Shown: piece after piece, positions 15,780 through 22,897 of the stretch
Position numbering within the stretch: the first letter of the stretch is position 1
Layout: each line of letters opens with the position of its first letter
Translations under genes and position numbers: made by a program
Notes under the pieces: generated by a model
Seen by the model: only the letters and a program-made list of their open reading frames with translations
Database searches by the model: none
What the model was told of the DNA's origin: nothing
Assembly (NCBI GenBank): GCA_947177115.1
Contig: CAMWTG010000005.1
Coordinates: 1-26,134, forward strand
Length of the DNA: 26,134 nt
Source: an uncultured Clostridia bacterium
GTDB lineage: Bacteria; Bacillota; Clostridia; Oscillospirales; Oscillospiraceae
Reading direction: 5' to 3'

Positions 15780-15912
15780 AGCGCAAATAAAACCCTCCGT
15801 AATTCAGGAAGGTTCTTAGGAAACGTAGTTTCCTAAGCGCGCTTTTGTAACTTTTCGCGCGTGCGAAAAGTTAGCCCCCGTCCCCCGCCCGGCAGGGCGG
15901 ATCGAAAATTAG
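15780..15912 (-). repeat. Three-hairpin intergenic element, copy B (inverted relative to A)
   Basis: Read on the minus strand. H0: CCGCCC (15885-15890)/GGGCGG (15895-15900). H1: TAACTTTTCGC (15848-15858)/GCGAAAAGTTA (15863-15873). CAAAAGCGCG then H2: CTTAGGAAAC (15815-15824)/GTTTCCTAAG (15828-15837). An ATTACGGAGGGTTTT tail follows. The stem sequences differ from A, C and D but stay paired. Confidence 0.8.
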
Positions 15913-15919
15913 AATAATG

Positions 15920-15948
15920 CAAAGAGGGCGGGGCCGGAGGCCCCGCCC
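15920..15948 (-). terminator. Probable terminator of the PLP lyase gene
   Basis: A 10-bp GC stem, GGGCGGGGCC (15926-15935)/GGCCCCGCCC (15939-15948), loop GGA. On the minus strand it is followed by TCTTTGC, a short T tract. It lies 12 bases past the stop. Confidence 0.7.
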
Positions 15949-15960
15949 GTTTCGCAGATT

Positions 15961-17442
15961 TTACAGATTTTTCAGCAGTCCGGTCGCCTCGTTGAACTCA
16001 TTGATAAGCTCATCAAGCTCCTTGGCCTGTGCGTGGACGGCGTCCCAGGTGCCCTCCTGATCGTACCACAGGGCGTTGAGGTCGTGAACGTCTCTCGCCT
16101 GCTGCTCGACCCAAGTATAATACTTGAGGTTGTGGACCCTCTTGCGCTCCACATAGGTGAGCTCCAGCATGTTGTCGGTCTTGAGGCCCAGGATGTGGAG
16201 GTTGTGGTCGATAGCCGCCTCGGTGGCGTTGTATGCGCCGTGCATCTCGTCCAGCTCGGTGATCCGGCTGCCATACATCGCGGCGCTGTCCGTCAGGACG
16301 GTGCCCACCACATCGTGCTCGGTCAGCTCATAATACTTGGCCATCTTGATGCAGCACAGCACGTTGGCGATGCCGGAGATGCCCAGCCAGCTCAGCTTCT
16401 CGATCAGCTCATCCTCCAGGCCCAGCTCGTTCTTGAGGTAGGCGTGGCCGTCAGGCGTGTTGAACAGGCGCAGCAGCCGCTGGCTGTCCTCATCGTCAAT
16501 GGCGATAGCCATGTCGGTGTTCTTCACATTGTGGATCCAGGGGATGTGCTTGTCGCCGATGCCCTCAATGCGGTGTCCGCCGAAGCCGTTGTTGACGATG
16601 GTGGGGCACTGGAGGGCCTCGCCGACCGCCAGCTTCAGGCCGGGATACCGCTCCTTCAGCAGGTCGCCCGCGCTCATGGTGCCGGCGGAACCGGAGGTGA
16701 AGCACGCGCCCGCAAACTTGTCGCCGGGCCGCTTCACGGCCTCATACAGGTCCGCCAGAGCGTAACCGGTGACGTTATAGTGCCACAGGGGGTTGCCCAT
16801 CTCTTCGAACTGGTTGAAGATCATGTACTGGGGATCCTGCTTCAGCTCCCAGGTCTTGTCGAAGATCTCCTTGACGTTGGACTCGCAGCCGGGGGTGGCG
16901 ATCACTTCACCGGCAATGCTCTTCAGCCAATTAAAGCGCTCCTGGCTCATCTCGGCGGGGAGGATGGCAACGCTCTCACAGGCCAGCAGCTTGGAGTTGA
17001 ACGCGCCGCCGCGGCAGTAGTTGCCGGTGGAGGGCCACACGGCCTTATGCCAGGTGGCGTCAAACTGGCCGGTCACCAGCCGGGGAGCCAGACAGCCGAA
17101 GGAGGCGCCCACCTTATGGCATCCGGTGGGGAACCACTTGCCGGCCATGGCGATGATCCGGCAGGGCACGCCGGAGAGCTTGCTGGGGATCTCCACGTAG
17201 TTGGGTACTGCCTGGAACAGGCCGCCGGTCTCCTTGGCCTCGTTCTTCCAGGTGATGCGGAACAGGTTCAGGGGGTTTACGTCCCACAGGCCCACGCTCT
17301 TCAGCTTCTCCTGAATGGCGGCGGGGATGGTTTCGGGGTTCTGCATCTGAGCGATGGTGGGGATGATGACGTTGTTCTCCTTGGCCTTCTGCACGTTCTT
17401 GGCCAGGATGTCCTTGCGGATGGTCAGATCAATTTTGCTCAT
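15961..17442 (-). CDS. Fold-type II PLP enzyme, cysteine synthase/ammonia-lyase-like, unusual family
   Basis: 493 residues, longer than typical cysteine synthases (about 310) or YgeX diaminopropionate lyase (about 400). GGAGG lies upstream of the ATG at 17442. The likely PLP lysine is K110 in WFPTGCHKVGASFG; the substrate-carboxylate loop is WPSTGNYCRGGAFN; the phosphate loop is CFTSGSAGTMSAGD. A long C-terminal extension follows (about residues 340-493), largely helical. It starts 14 bases inside the end of the YheO-like regulator, so the two are co-transcribed and translationally coupled. In the context of ygeY, ygeW and carbamate kinase it may take the place of YgeX, deaminating a diamino or related amino acid to a 2-oxo acid and ammonia. 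That assignment is inference; an L- or D-cysteine desulfhydrase activity is an alternative. Confidence 0.85.
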   Translation of the reverse strand: MSKIDLTIRKDILAKNVQKAKENNVIIPTIAQMQNPETIPAAIQEKLKSVGLWDVNPLNLFRITWKNEAKETGGLFQAVPNYVEIPSKLSGVPCRIIAMAGKWFPTGCHKVGASFGCLAPRLVTGQFDATWHKAVWPSTGNYCRGGAFNSKLLACESVAILPAEMSQERFNWLKSIAGEVIATPGCESNVKEIFDKTWELKQDPQYMIFNQFEEMGNPLWHYNVTGYALADLYEAVKRPGDKFAGACFTSGSAGTMSAGDLLKERYPGLKLAVGEALQCPTIVNNGFGGHRIEGIGDKHIPWIHNVKNTDMAIAIDDEDSQRLLRLFNTPDGHAYLKNELGLEDELIEKLSWLGISGIANVLCCIKMAKYYELTEHDVVGTVLTDSAAMYGSRITELDEMHGAYNATEAAIDHNLHILGLKTDNMLELTYVERKRVHNLKYYTWVEQQARDVHDLNALWYDQEGTWDAVHAQAKELDELINEFNEATGLLKNL

Positions 17443-18100
17443 GGCGTTTTTCCTCCTGTTTCAGGTCAATATAAGAATAGAGTGTGTATTTTGAGATACC
17501 AAAGTATTTTGCCACTTTGTCGCCGGATTTGGTAATAAGAAACGCGCCGTGCTGGCTCAAAAACTGGATGGCCCGGACCTTATCCTCCTTGTTCATCAGG
17601 GCCACCGGCTTGCCCACCAGCGTAACGCTCTGCTCGATAAGATCGTCCAGCAGGTCGCTGACGTTCAGCACGGTGATCCGCTCCTCCCGGCCGTGGGTTG
17701 CCTCCTCGGAGGTGTGGACCAGCCCGCCGATGGCCCCTTCGACCATCAGGAGCGCGGATATGTCATAGTTGATGGAGAGGATGGCGTTGACCCGTCCCCG
17801 GCTGTCCCGGATATAGATGGTGGAAGATTTCAGGATCTTTCCATCTGGTGTCCTGGTCAGGTACCCCAGGTGATCCTCCGGATTTGGATTCTTCTCGGCG
17901 CTGAGGATCTGCTCCATGACCACGGTGGAGGGTCCGTCCCCCGCTTTCCGTCCGGTCACGTGGCCGTTGACGATGTACACAATGGATTTTTCCGGATCCT
18001 TTGCCGCCAGATCGTGGATCACCACCTCGCAGCTGGGCCCGAACTGCGCTGCCAGCGCCTGAGCGATCTGCTTGAGCATTTCCAGACGTTTGCTGTCCAA
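17429..18100 (-). CDS. YheO/DauR-like transcriptional regulator (PAS-like plus HTH)
   Basis: 223 residues from a TTG start at 18100. That start has an excellent GGGAGGTGAT six bases away, and the predicted transcript begins near 18152, so the upstream ATG at 18187 cannot be used. The N-terminal domain (SCEVVIHDL, ILSINYDISALL) matches the YheO-like PAS domain. The C-terminus (KVRAIQFLSQHGAFLITKSG, then DKVAKYFGISKYTLYSYIDL) is the matching HTH. Relatives such as DauR repress amino acid catabolism genes. It overlaps the PLP enzyme gene by 14 bases and is divergent from ygeY; the 20-bp-period repeat between their promoters is the likely binding site. Confidence 0.88.
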   Translation of the reverse strand: MDSKRLEMLKQIAQALAAQFGPSCEVVIHDLAAKDPEKSIVYIVNGHVTGRKAGDGPSTVVMEQILSAEKNPNPEDHLGYLTRTPDGKILKSSTIYIRDSRGRVNAILSINYDISALLMVEGAIGGLVHTSEEATHGREERITVLNVSDLLDDLIEQSVTLVGKPVALMNKEDKVRAIQFLSQHGAFLITKSGDKVAKYFGISKYTLYSYIDLKQEEKRHEQN

Positions 18101-18158
18101 TCCGTTATCACCTCCCGGAACGGTACGCATGGGGCAGGCGTTCCCGTTGCATGGTCCC

Positions 18159-18187
18159 ATCATAACAGCATTCCGTGAGGATTGCAA
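18159..18187 (-). promoter_or_regulatory. Sigma-A promoter of the YheO-like regulator and PLP lyase genes
   Basis: On the minus strand TTGCAA (18187-18182), a 17-base spacer, TATGAT (18164-18159). It is placed back-to-back with the ygeY promoter, about 40 bases between the -35 boxes. Confidence 0.65.
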
Positions 18188-18188
18188 G

Positions 18189-18225
18189 AGGTTTTCAAAA
18201 ATTTTTTTAGGTTTTCAAAAATTTT
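18189..18225. promoter_or_regulatory. Direct repeat with 20-bp period between divergent promoters, likely operator
   Basis: GGTTTTCAAAAATTTT occurs at 18190-18205 and again at 18210-18225, identical and exactly 20 bases apart (two helical turns). It fills the space between the two -35 boxes, so one protein bound there could control both directions. The YheO-like regulator is the natural candidate. Confidence 0.7.
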
Positions 18226-18227
18226 GT

Positions 18228-18255
18228 TTGACATCGGCGTTTTCTGTGATATGAT
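18228..18255 (+). promoter_or_regulatory. Sigma-A promoter of ygeY
   Basis: TTGACA (18228-18233), a 16-base spacer, TATGAT (18250-18255). The start codon of ygeY is 57 bases downstream. Confidence 0.8.
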
Positions 18256-18312
18256 AGAGACAGAGCAGAAAATGGAACCACCTGAAAATGATTTTGATGG
18301 AGGATTTTACTT

Positions 18313-19722
18313 ATGGATTTCGAAGCGATTAAAAAGGCGGCTCAGGGCTATCAGGCCGACATGAGCAATTTCCTGCGGGCCATGATCTCCCACCCCAGCG
18401 AGAGCTGCGAGGAGAAAGAAGTGGTCATGTGTATCAAGGCCGAGATGGAGAAGCTGGGCTATGACAAGGTGGAGATCGATGGCCTGGGCAATATCATCGG
18501 CTGGATGGGGACCGGCGAGAAGATCATTGCCATCGACTCCCACATCGACACCGTGGGCATCGGCAACATCAACAACTGGGAAGCCGACCCCTACAAGGGC
18601 TATGAGACCGATGATATCATCTATGGCCGGGGCGGCTCCGACCAGGAGGGCGGCATGGCCTCCGCCGTCTACGGCGCGAAGATCATGAAGGACCTGAACC
18701 TGATCCCTGAGAACTACAAGATCATGGTCGTTGGCTCCGTCCAGGAAGAGGACTGTGACGGTATGTGCTGGCAGTACATCGTCAACAAGTACTTCCCCAG
18801 CAAGGAAGAAGCGCAGAAACAGATCGAGTTCGTCATCTCCACCGAGCCCACCGATGGCGGCATCTATCGCGGACACCGGGGCCGTATGGAGATCCGTGTG
18901 GACGTGAAGGGCGTTTCCTGCCACGGTTCCGCCCCCGAGCGCGGCGACAACGCCATTTATAAGATGGCGGACATTCTCCAGGACGTCCGCGCCCTCAACG
19001 AGAACGATGACGCCGATGATACGGAGATCAAGGGCCTTGTCAAGCGCCTGAACCCCAAGTACAATCCCGAGCACTGGGAGGATGCCCGTTTCCTGGGCCG
19101 GGGCACCTGCACCGTCAGCCAGATTTTCTACACATCTCCCAGCCGCTGCGCCGTGGCCGACAGCTGCGCCATTTCCATTGACCGCCGCATGACCGCCGGC
19201 GAGACCTGGGACAGCTGCCTCAAGGAGATCGAGGACCTGCCCGCCGTGAAGAAGTACGGCAGCGATGTGAAGGTCAGCATGTATATGTACGACCGTCCCG
19301 CCTGGACCGGCACGGTGTATGAGACGGAGTGCTTCTTCCCCACCTGGATCAACAAGGAGACTGCCGCCCACGTCCAGGCCCTCATTGACGCCCACCATGG
19401 CCTGTGGGGCGACAAGCGCATCGGCCACGCCGATGCCGACCCCAAGCTGGACGCCATGCATCTGCGGGAGCGGCCCCTGACCGACAAGTGGACCTTCTCC
19501 ACCAACGGCGTGTCCATCCAGGGCCGCTACGGCATCCCCTGCGTTGGCTTCGGCCCCGGCGCGGAGAGCCAGGCCCACGCCCCCAACGAGATCACCTGGA
19601 AGCAGGATCTGGTCACCTGCGCGGCGCTGTATGCCGCCGTGCCCGGCCTGTACAAGGAGGAGAACAAGTCCGCCGATGTGACCCAGTTCCGGCAGAGTCT
19701 GACGGATAACGAGATCCAGTAA
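18313..19722 (+). CDS. ygeY: YgeY-family M20 metallohydrolase
   Basis: 469 residues; GATGGAGG upstream of the ATG. It is an M20 dinuclear zinc hydrolase: H77 and D79 in AIDSHIDTVG, bridging D110 in GRGGSDQEGG, the catalytic/metal glutamates E145-E146 in GSVQEEDCDG, and a late histidine in SQAHAPNE. The family is annotated as selenium-metabolism-linked because of its phylogenetic pattern and neighbours. Its placement with ygeW and carbamate kinase suggests amide or ureide hydrolysis in an anaerobic nitrogen-compound pathway. It is expressed from its own promoter, divergent from the YheO-like regulator. About 680 bases with two repeat elements separate it from ygeW. Confidence 0.92.
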   Translation: MDFEAIKKAAQGYQADMSNFLRAMISHPSESCEEKEVVMCIKAEMEKLGYDKVEIDGLGNIIGWMGTGEKIIAIDSHIDTVGIGNINNWEADPYKGYETDDIIYGRGGSDQEGGMASAVYGAKIMKDLNLIPENYKIMVVGSVQEEDCDGMCWQYIVNKYFPSKEEAQKQIEFVISTEPTDGGIYRGHRGRMEIRVDVKGVSCHGSAPERGDNAIYKMADILQDVRALNENDDADDTEIKGLVKRLNPKYNPEHWEDARFLGRGTCTVSQIFYTSPSRCAVADSCAISIDRRMTAGETWDSCLKEIEDLPAVKKYGSDVKVSMYMYDRPAWTGTVYETECFFPTWINKETAAHVQALIDAHHGLWGDKRIGHADADPKLDAMHLRERPLTDKWTFSTNGVSIQGRYGIPCVGFGPGAESQAHAPNEITWKQDLVTCAALYAAVPGLYKEENKSADVTQFRQSLTDNEIQ

Positions 19723-19751
19723 AAAGCGGCGCTGTGCCCCGCCCTGCTTCC

Positions 19752-19965
19752 CATCTTGTTTTAGATTCGCCCTGCCGGGCGGGGCCTTCTTTTCGCTTGT
19801 GCGAAAAGAAGCAAAAGCACCCTCAAGGGGCCATAGCCCCTTGAGAATCCCTCGAATGTGTCGTTGTGTTTTGCGCGGGTCCTGTAGTCTGTCCGGCCTA
19901 AATAGGCTAGGGTCCGTGTATCGGGCGAAGCGTCTATCTCAAGATGTAAACGGCAGACCCTACCG
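19752..19965 (+). repeat. Three-hairpin intergenic element, copy C
   Basis: H0: CGCCC (19768-19772)/GGGCG (19777-19781). H1: CTTCTTTTCGC (19786-19796)/GCGAAAAGAAG (19801-19811), TTGT loop. CAAAAGCACC then H2: CTCAAGGGGC (19822-19831)/GCCCCTTGAG (19836-19845). The tail GTAGTCTG and GTGTATCGGGCGAAGCG matches copy A. No gene is seen in 19723-20406. Confidence 0.8.
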
Positions 19966-20059
19966 TTTTACACGGGGGAGCTCCCGGAAACGCACCCCGG
20001 GAGATTCAGCGCGTATGGCGGTAGGGAGTGCTGGCAACATCCTAAAACAGACGCAGGGC

Positions 20060-20345
20060 AGATGAAATTACACCAGCAGCCCGGTTTGGGCCGGACGGGC
20101 TACAGGATGAGCGCAAAAAATAAATTCCCCCGTAATAAGGCGTTGCGCTCCGCGCGATGCCCAAGGGATTCTTAAACCGCAGGTTTAAGCGCGTTTTTGC
20201 CTACTGAGATTGTCTACGGCCACATCGAGTGGCCGTAAACAATCAATTATTCGTGACCGCTCGATGCGGTCATGAATAATCGTTGCCGCGAGGCAAAAGT
20301 AGGCGCCCGTCCGGGGCCCGCAGCCCCGGGGTTACAAATCGAAAC
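20060..20345 (-). repeat. Three-hairpin intergenic element, copy D, with two extra inserted hairpins
   Basis: Read on the minus strand. H0: CCGGGGC (20311-20317)/GCCCCGG (20323-20329). The outer H1 pair AGTAGGC (20298-20304)/GCCTACT (20199-20205) encloses TTGCC/GGCAA plus two extra stems: 20246-20260 with 20266-20280 (15 pairs, one G-T), and 20208-20223 with 20229-20244 (15 pairs, one mismatch). H2: CTTAAACC (20171-20178)/GGTTTAAG (20182-20189). A TTATTACGGGGG tail follows, as in copy A. Confidence 0.75.
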
Positions 20346-20406
20346 AACTCTCTTTCGCGCCCGGAGAGCGCGAAGAATAAATTAATCAAACAAGGAGAAT
20401 ATAGCA

Positions 20407-21600
20407 ATGAGCAAAACAGAAAACCTTGTCCAGCATCTGGAGAAGCTACACATCAACAACATGTACAAGAACGACTTCTATTGGACCTGGGACAAAACCG
20501 ATGATGAATTGGATGCCATCTTTACGGTTGCGGACGCTCTCCGCGACCTGAGAGAGCGCAACATCTCCACCAAGATCTTCGACTCCGGCCTTGGCATCTC
20601 TATCTTCCGCGACAACTCCACCAGAACAAGATTCTCCTTTGCCTCCGCCTGCAACCTGCTGGGCCTGGATATCAAGGACCTGGACGAAAAGACCAGCCAG
20701 ATCGCCCACGGCGAGACTGTCCGCGAGACGGCCAACATGGTTTCCTTTATGGCCGATGTCATCGGCATCCGGGACGATATGTTCATCGAAGAGGGCCACA
20801 AGTACCAGAAAACCTTTATGGACGCTCTGGACGAGGGCTATGAGAAGGGCATCCTGGAGCAGCGTCCCACTCTGGTAAACCTCCAGTGCGATGTGGACCA
20901 TCCCACCCAGGCAATGGCCGACCTGCTGCATGTTATCCATGAAATGGGCGGCGTGGAGAACCTGAAGGGCAAGAAGGTCGCCATGACTTGGGCCTACTCC
21001 CCCAGCTATGGCAAGCCCCTGAGCGTGCCCCAGGGCATCATTGGCCTGTTTACCCGCTTCGGCATGGACGTGACCCTGGCCCACCCCGAGGGATACGAGA
21101 TCCTGCCCGAGGTGGAGGAAATCGCCGCCAAGAACGCCGAAGCCTCCGGTGGCTCCTTTAAGAAGGTCAACTCCATGGAGGAGGCTTTCAAGGACGCCGA
21201 CATCGTGTATCCCAAGTCCTGGGCTCCCTTCAAGGCCATGGAGAAGCGCACCAAACTGTACCGCGAGGGCGACAAGGCCGGTATCGATGCTTTGGAGAAG
21301 GAGCTGCTGGCCCAGAATGCCGAGCACAAGGACTGGTCCTGCACCGAGGACATGATGAAGCTGACCAAGGACGGCAAGGCCCTCTACATGCACTGCCTGC
21401 CCGCCGACATCACCGGCTTGAGCTGCGCCGAGGGCGAAGTGGACAACAGCGTCTTTGACCGCTACATTGAGCCTCTGTACAAGGAGGCCTCCTTCAAGCC
21501 CTATATCATCGCCGCTATGATCTTCCTGAGCAAGGTGAAGGATCCTGTGGCCGCCCTCCGCGACCTGGAGAAGCGCGGGGAGAAGCGGAAGGAGTTCTAA
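20407..21600 (+). CDS. ygeW: Knotted carbamoyltransferase YgeW
   Basis: 397 residues; AAGGAGAATA upstream of the ATG. Carbamoyltransferase hallmarks are present: the carbamoyl-phosphate site S71-T-R-T-R75 in RDNSTRTRFSF, DHPTQAMADLLHV in the middle, and MHCLPAD near the C-terminus. The overall length and the N-terminus (YKNDFYWTWDKTDDEL) match YgeW rather than ornithine or aspartate carbamoyltransferase. Transferases of this kind can run in reverse, phosphorolysing a ureido substrate to carbamoyl phosphate, which the carbamate kinase just downstream would use to make ATP. The true substrate of YgeW is not fixed by sequence. Confidence 0.92.
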   Translation: MSKTENLVQHLEKLHINNMYKNDFYWTWDKTDDELDAIFTVADALRDLRERNISTKIFDSGLGISIFRDNSTRTRFSFASACNLLGLDIKDLDEKTSQIAHGETVRETANMVSFMADVIGIRDDMFIEEGHKYQKTFMDALDEGYEKGILEQRPTLVNLQCDVDHPTQAMADLLHVIHEMGGVENLKGKKVAMTWAYSPSYGKPLSVPQGIIGLFTRFGMDVTLAHPEGYEILPEVEEIAAKNAEASGGSFKKVNSMEEAFKDADIVYPKSWAPFKAMEKRTKLYREGDKAGIDALEKELLAQNAEHKDWSCTEDMMKLTKDGKALYMHCLPADITGLSCAEGEVDNSVFDRYIEPLYKEASFKPYIIAAMIFLSKVKDPVAALRDLEKRGEKRKEF

Positions 21601-21628
21601 GAAACTCCTGCGCATAAGGCATAAAGAG

Positions 21629-21694
21629 CGGCCCGATGAGGACATCGGGCCCTACAGAGAGCGATCTTGTAGGGCCCGTGTCCTCACGGGGCCG
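21629..21694. repeat. Palindromic intergenic repeat between ygeW and carbamate kinase genes
   Basis: GGCCCGATG (21630-21638)/CATCGGGCC (21643-21651) is one hairpin. CCTACA then pairs with TGTAGG further on, and GGCCCGTG/CACGGGGCC is a second hairpin. The two halves are related to each other in inverted orientation, as in REP-type paired palindromes. It may soften read-through from ygeW to the kinase gene, but has no T run. Confidence 0.6.
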
Positions 21695-21745
21695 TATGCT
21701 TTCTATGATAAGACAACATTGATTGAGAAGAGCGAGGAAAAACCT

Positions 21746-22687
21746 ATGAGTAAACGCATTGTTATCGCACTGGGCGGCAACGCTTTGGGCAGCACCCTTC
21801 CCGAGCAGGCGGCGGCCGTGAAGATCACAGCAAGGGCCATTGTGGACCTGATCGAGGACGGCAACCAGGTGGTGGTCGCCCACGGCAACGGACCCCAGGT
21901 GGGCATCATCAACAACGCCATGTCCGCCCTCCAGAAGGAGGACCCTGCCCAGGGCTATACGCCTCTGTCCGTGTGCGGCGCCATGAGCCAGGCGTACATT
22001 GGCTACGACCTGCAAAACGCCTTCCGCGAGGAGCTGCTGGACCGGGGCATTACTAACATGCCTGTGTGCTCCATCGTTACCCAGGTGGAGGTAGACCCCG
22101 CGGACCCTGCCTTTGAAAACCCCACCAAGCCTATCGGCAAGTTCATGACCGAGGCCGAGGCCAAGGCGTACCATGACTCGACCGGAAATCCTGTTAAGGA
22201 GGACGCGGGACGGGGCTGGCGGCGCTATGTAGCCTCCCCCAAGCCCAAGCACATTATCGAGGCTGGCGCTATTCGGGCGCTGACCGAGGATGGACATCTG
22301 GTGATCTGCTGCGGAGGCGGCGGGATCCCTGTTTACCGTACTGAGAAGAACCATCTCAAGGGTGCGGCGGCGGTCATTGACAAGGACTTTGCCTCCGAGC
22401 TGCTGGCCGAGCAGCTTAACGCCGACATGCTCATTATCCTCACCGCCGTGGAGAAGGTGGCGGTGAACTTCCGCAAGGAGAATGAGCGCTGGCTGGATAC
22501 CATGACCCCGGCGGAGGCCAGGGGCTATGCCGCCGAGGGGCAGTTTGCCCCCGGCTCCATGCTGCCCAAGGTGGAGGCGGCGGTAAAATTTGCTGAATCC
22601 AAGCCCGGCAGAGAGTCTCTGATCACCCTGCTGGAGAAGGCCAGAGATGGTATCGCCGGTAAGACCGGCACCGTGATCCGGCAGTGA
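21746..22687 (+). CDS. arcC: Carbamate kinase
   Basis: 313 residues; GCGAGGAAA upstream of the ATG at 21746. The amino acid kinase fold shows IVIALGGNALGST at the N-terminus, VVAHGNGPQVGIINNAM, the lid region VDPADPAFENPTKPIG, VICCGGGGIPVYR, and DKDFASELLAEQL, all characteristic of carbamate kinase. The length is the family norm. It makes ATP from carbamoyl phosphate and ADP, releasing NH3 and CO2. No arginine deiminase or antiporter is present, so its carbamoyl phosphate most likely comes from YgeW. Followed by a strong terminator. Confidence 0.95.
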   Translation: MSKRIVIALGGNALGSTLPEQAAAVKITARAIVDLIEDGNQVVVAHGNGPQVGIINNAMSALQKEDPAQGYTPLSVCGAMSQAYIGYDLQNAFREELLDRGITNMPVCSIVTQVEVDPADPAFENPTKPIGKFMTEAEAKAYHDSTGNPVKEDAGRGWRRYVASPKPKHIIEAGAIRALTEDGHLVICCGGGGIPVYRTEKNHLKGAAAVIDKDFASELLAEQLNADMLIILTAVEKVAVNFRKENERWLDTMTPAEARGYAAEGQFAPGSMLPKVEAAVKFAESKPGRESLITLLEKARDGIAGKTGTVIRQ

Positions 22688-22715
22688 TGGATTGAGAAGA
22701 CAGGAAAAACGAGAG

Positions 22716-22762
22716 GAACTCCCGTCCGGGTATATGCCCGGACGGGAGTTCTGATATTTTTT
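22716..22762 (+). terminator. Rho-independent terminator of the carbamate kinase gene
   Basis: A 15-bp perfect stem, GAACTCCCGTCCGGG (22716-22730)/CCCGGACGGGAGTTC (22737-22751), loop TATATG, then TGATATTTTTT. It closes the ygeW-arcC unit. Confidence 0.93.
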
Positions 22763-22897
22763 CAAAAAGAAGTTGGAAACAGCTTCGATTGCTGCCAGTC
22801 TATTGATCAGCGGTAAAAAATCATTTTGCCGGTGTAAACCCGCTCCCGCCAACTTGAGAGATTTGGTTTCACAAACTTTGCGGCGAGGTGAAATCCC

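Noticed and set aside
16033..17535. A 500-codon plus-strand frame opposite the fold-II PLP enzyme
   Set aside because: Val/Leu/Gly/His-rich antisense translation; the minus strand carries the PLP-binding motifs and coupling to the regulator.
20199..20304. Multi-branched fold in copy D as a tRNA-like gene
   Set aside because: The stem lengths do not match a tRNA, there is no T-loop consensus or CCA end, and the equivalent region in the other copies is a simple hairpin.
14961..20345. CRISPR array
   Set aside because: The repeats are four long, widely spaced, mixed-orientation elements with internal hairpins, not short regular repeats with unique spacers.
20446..21645. A 399-codon antisense frame opposite ygeW
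   Set aside because: The STRTR, HPTQ and HCLP motifs establish ygeW on the plus strand.
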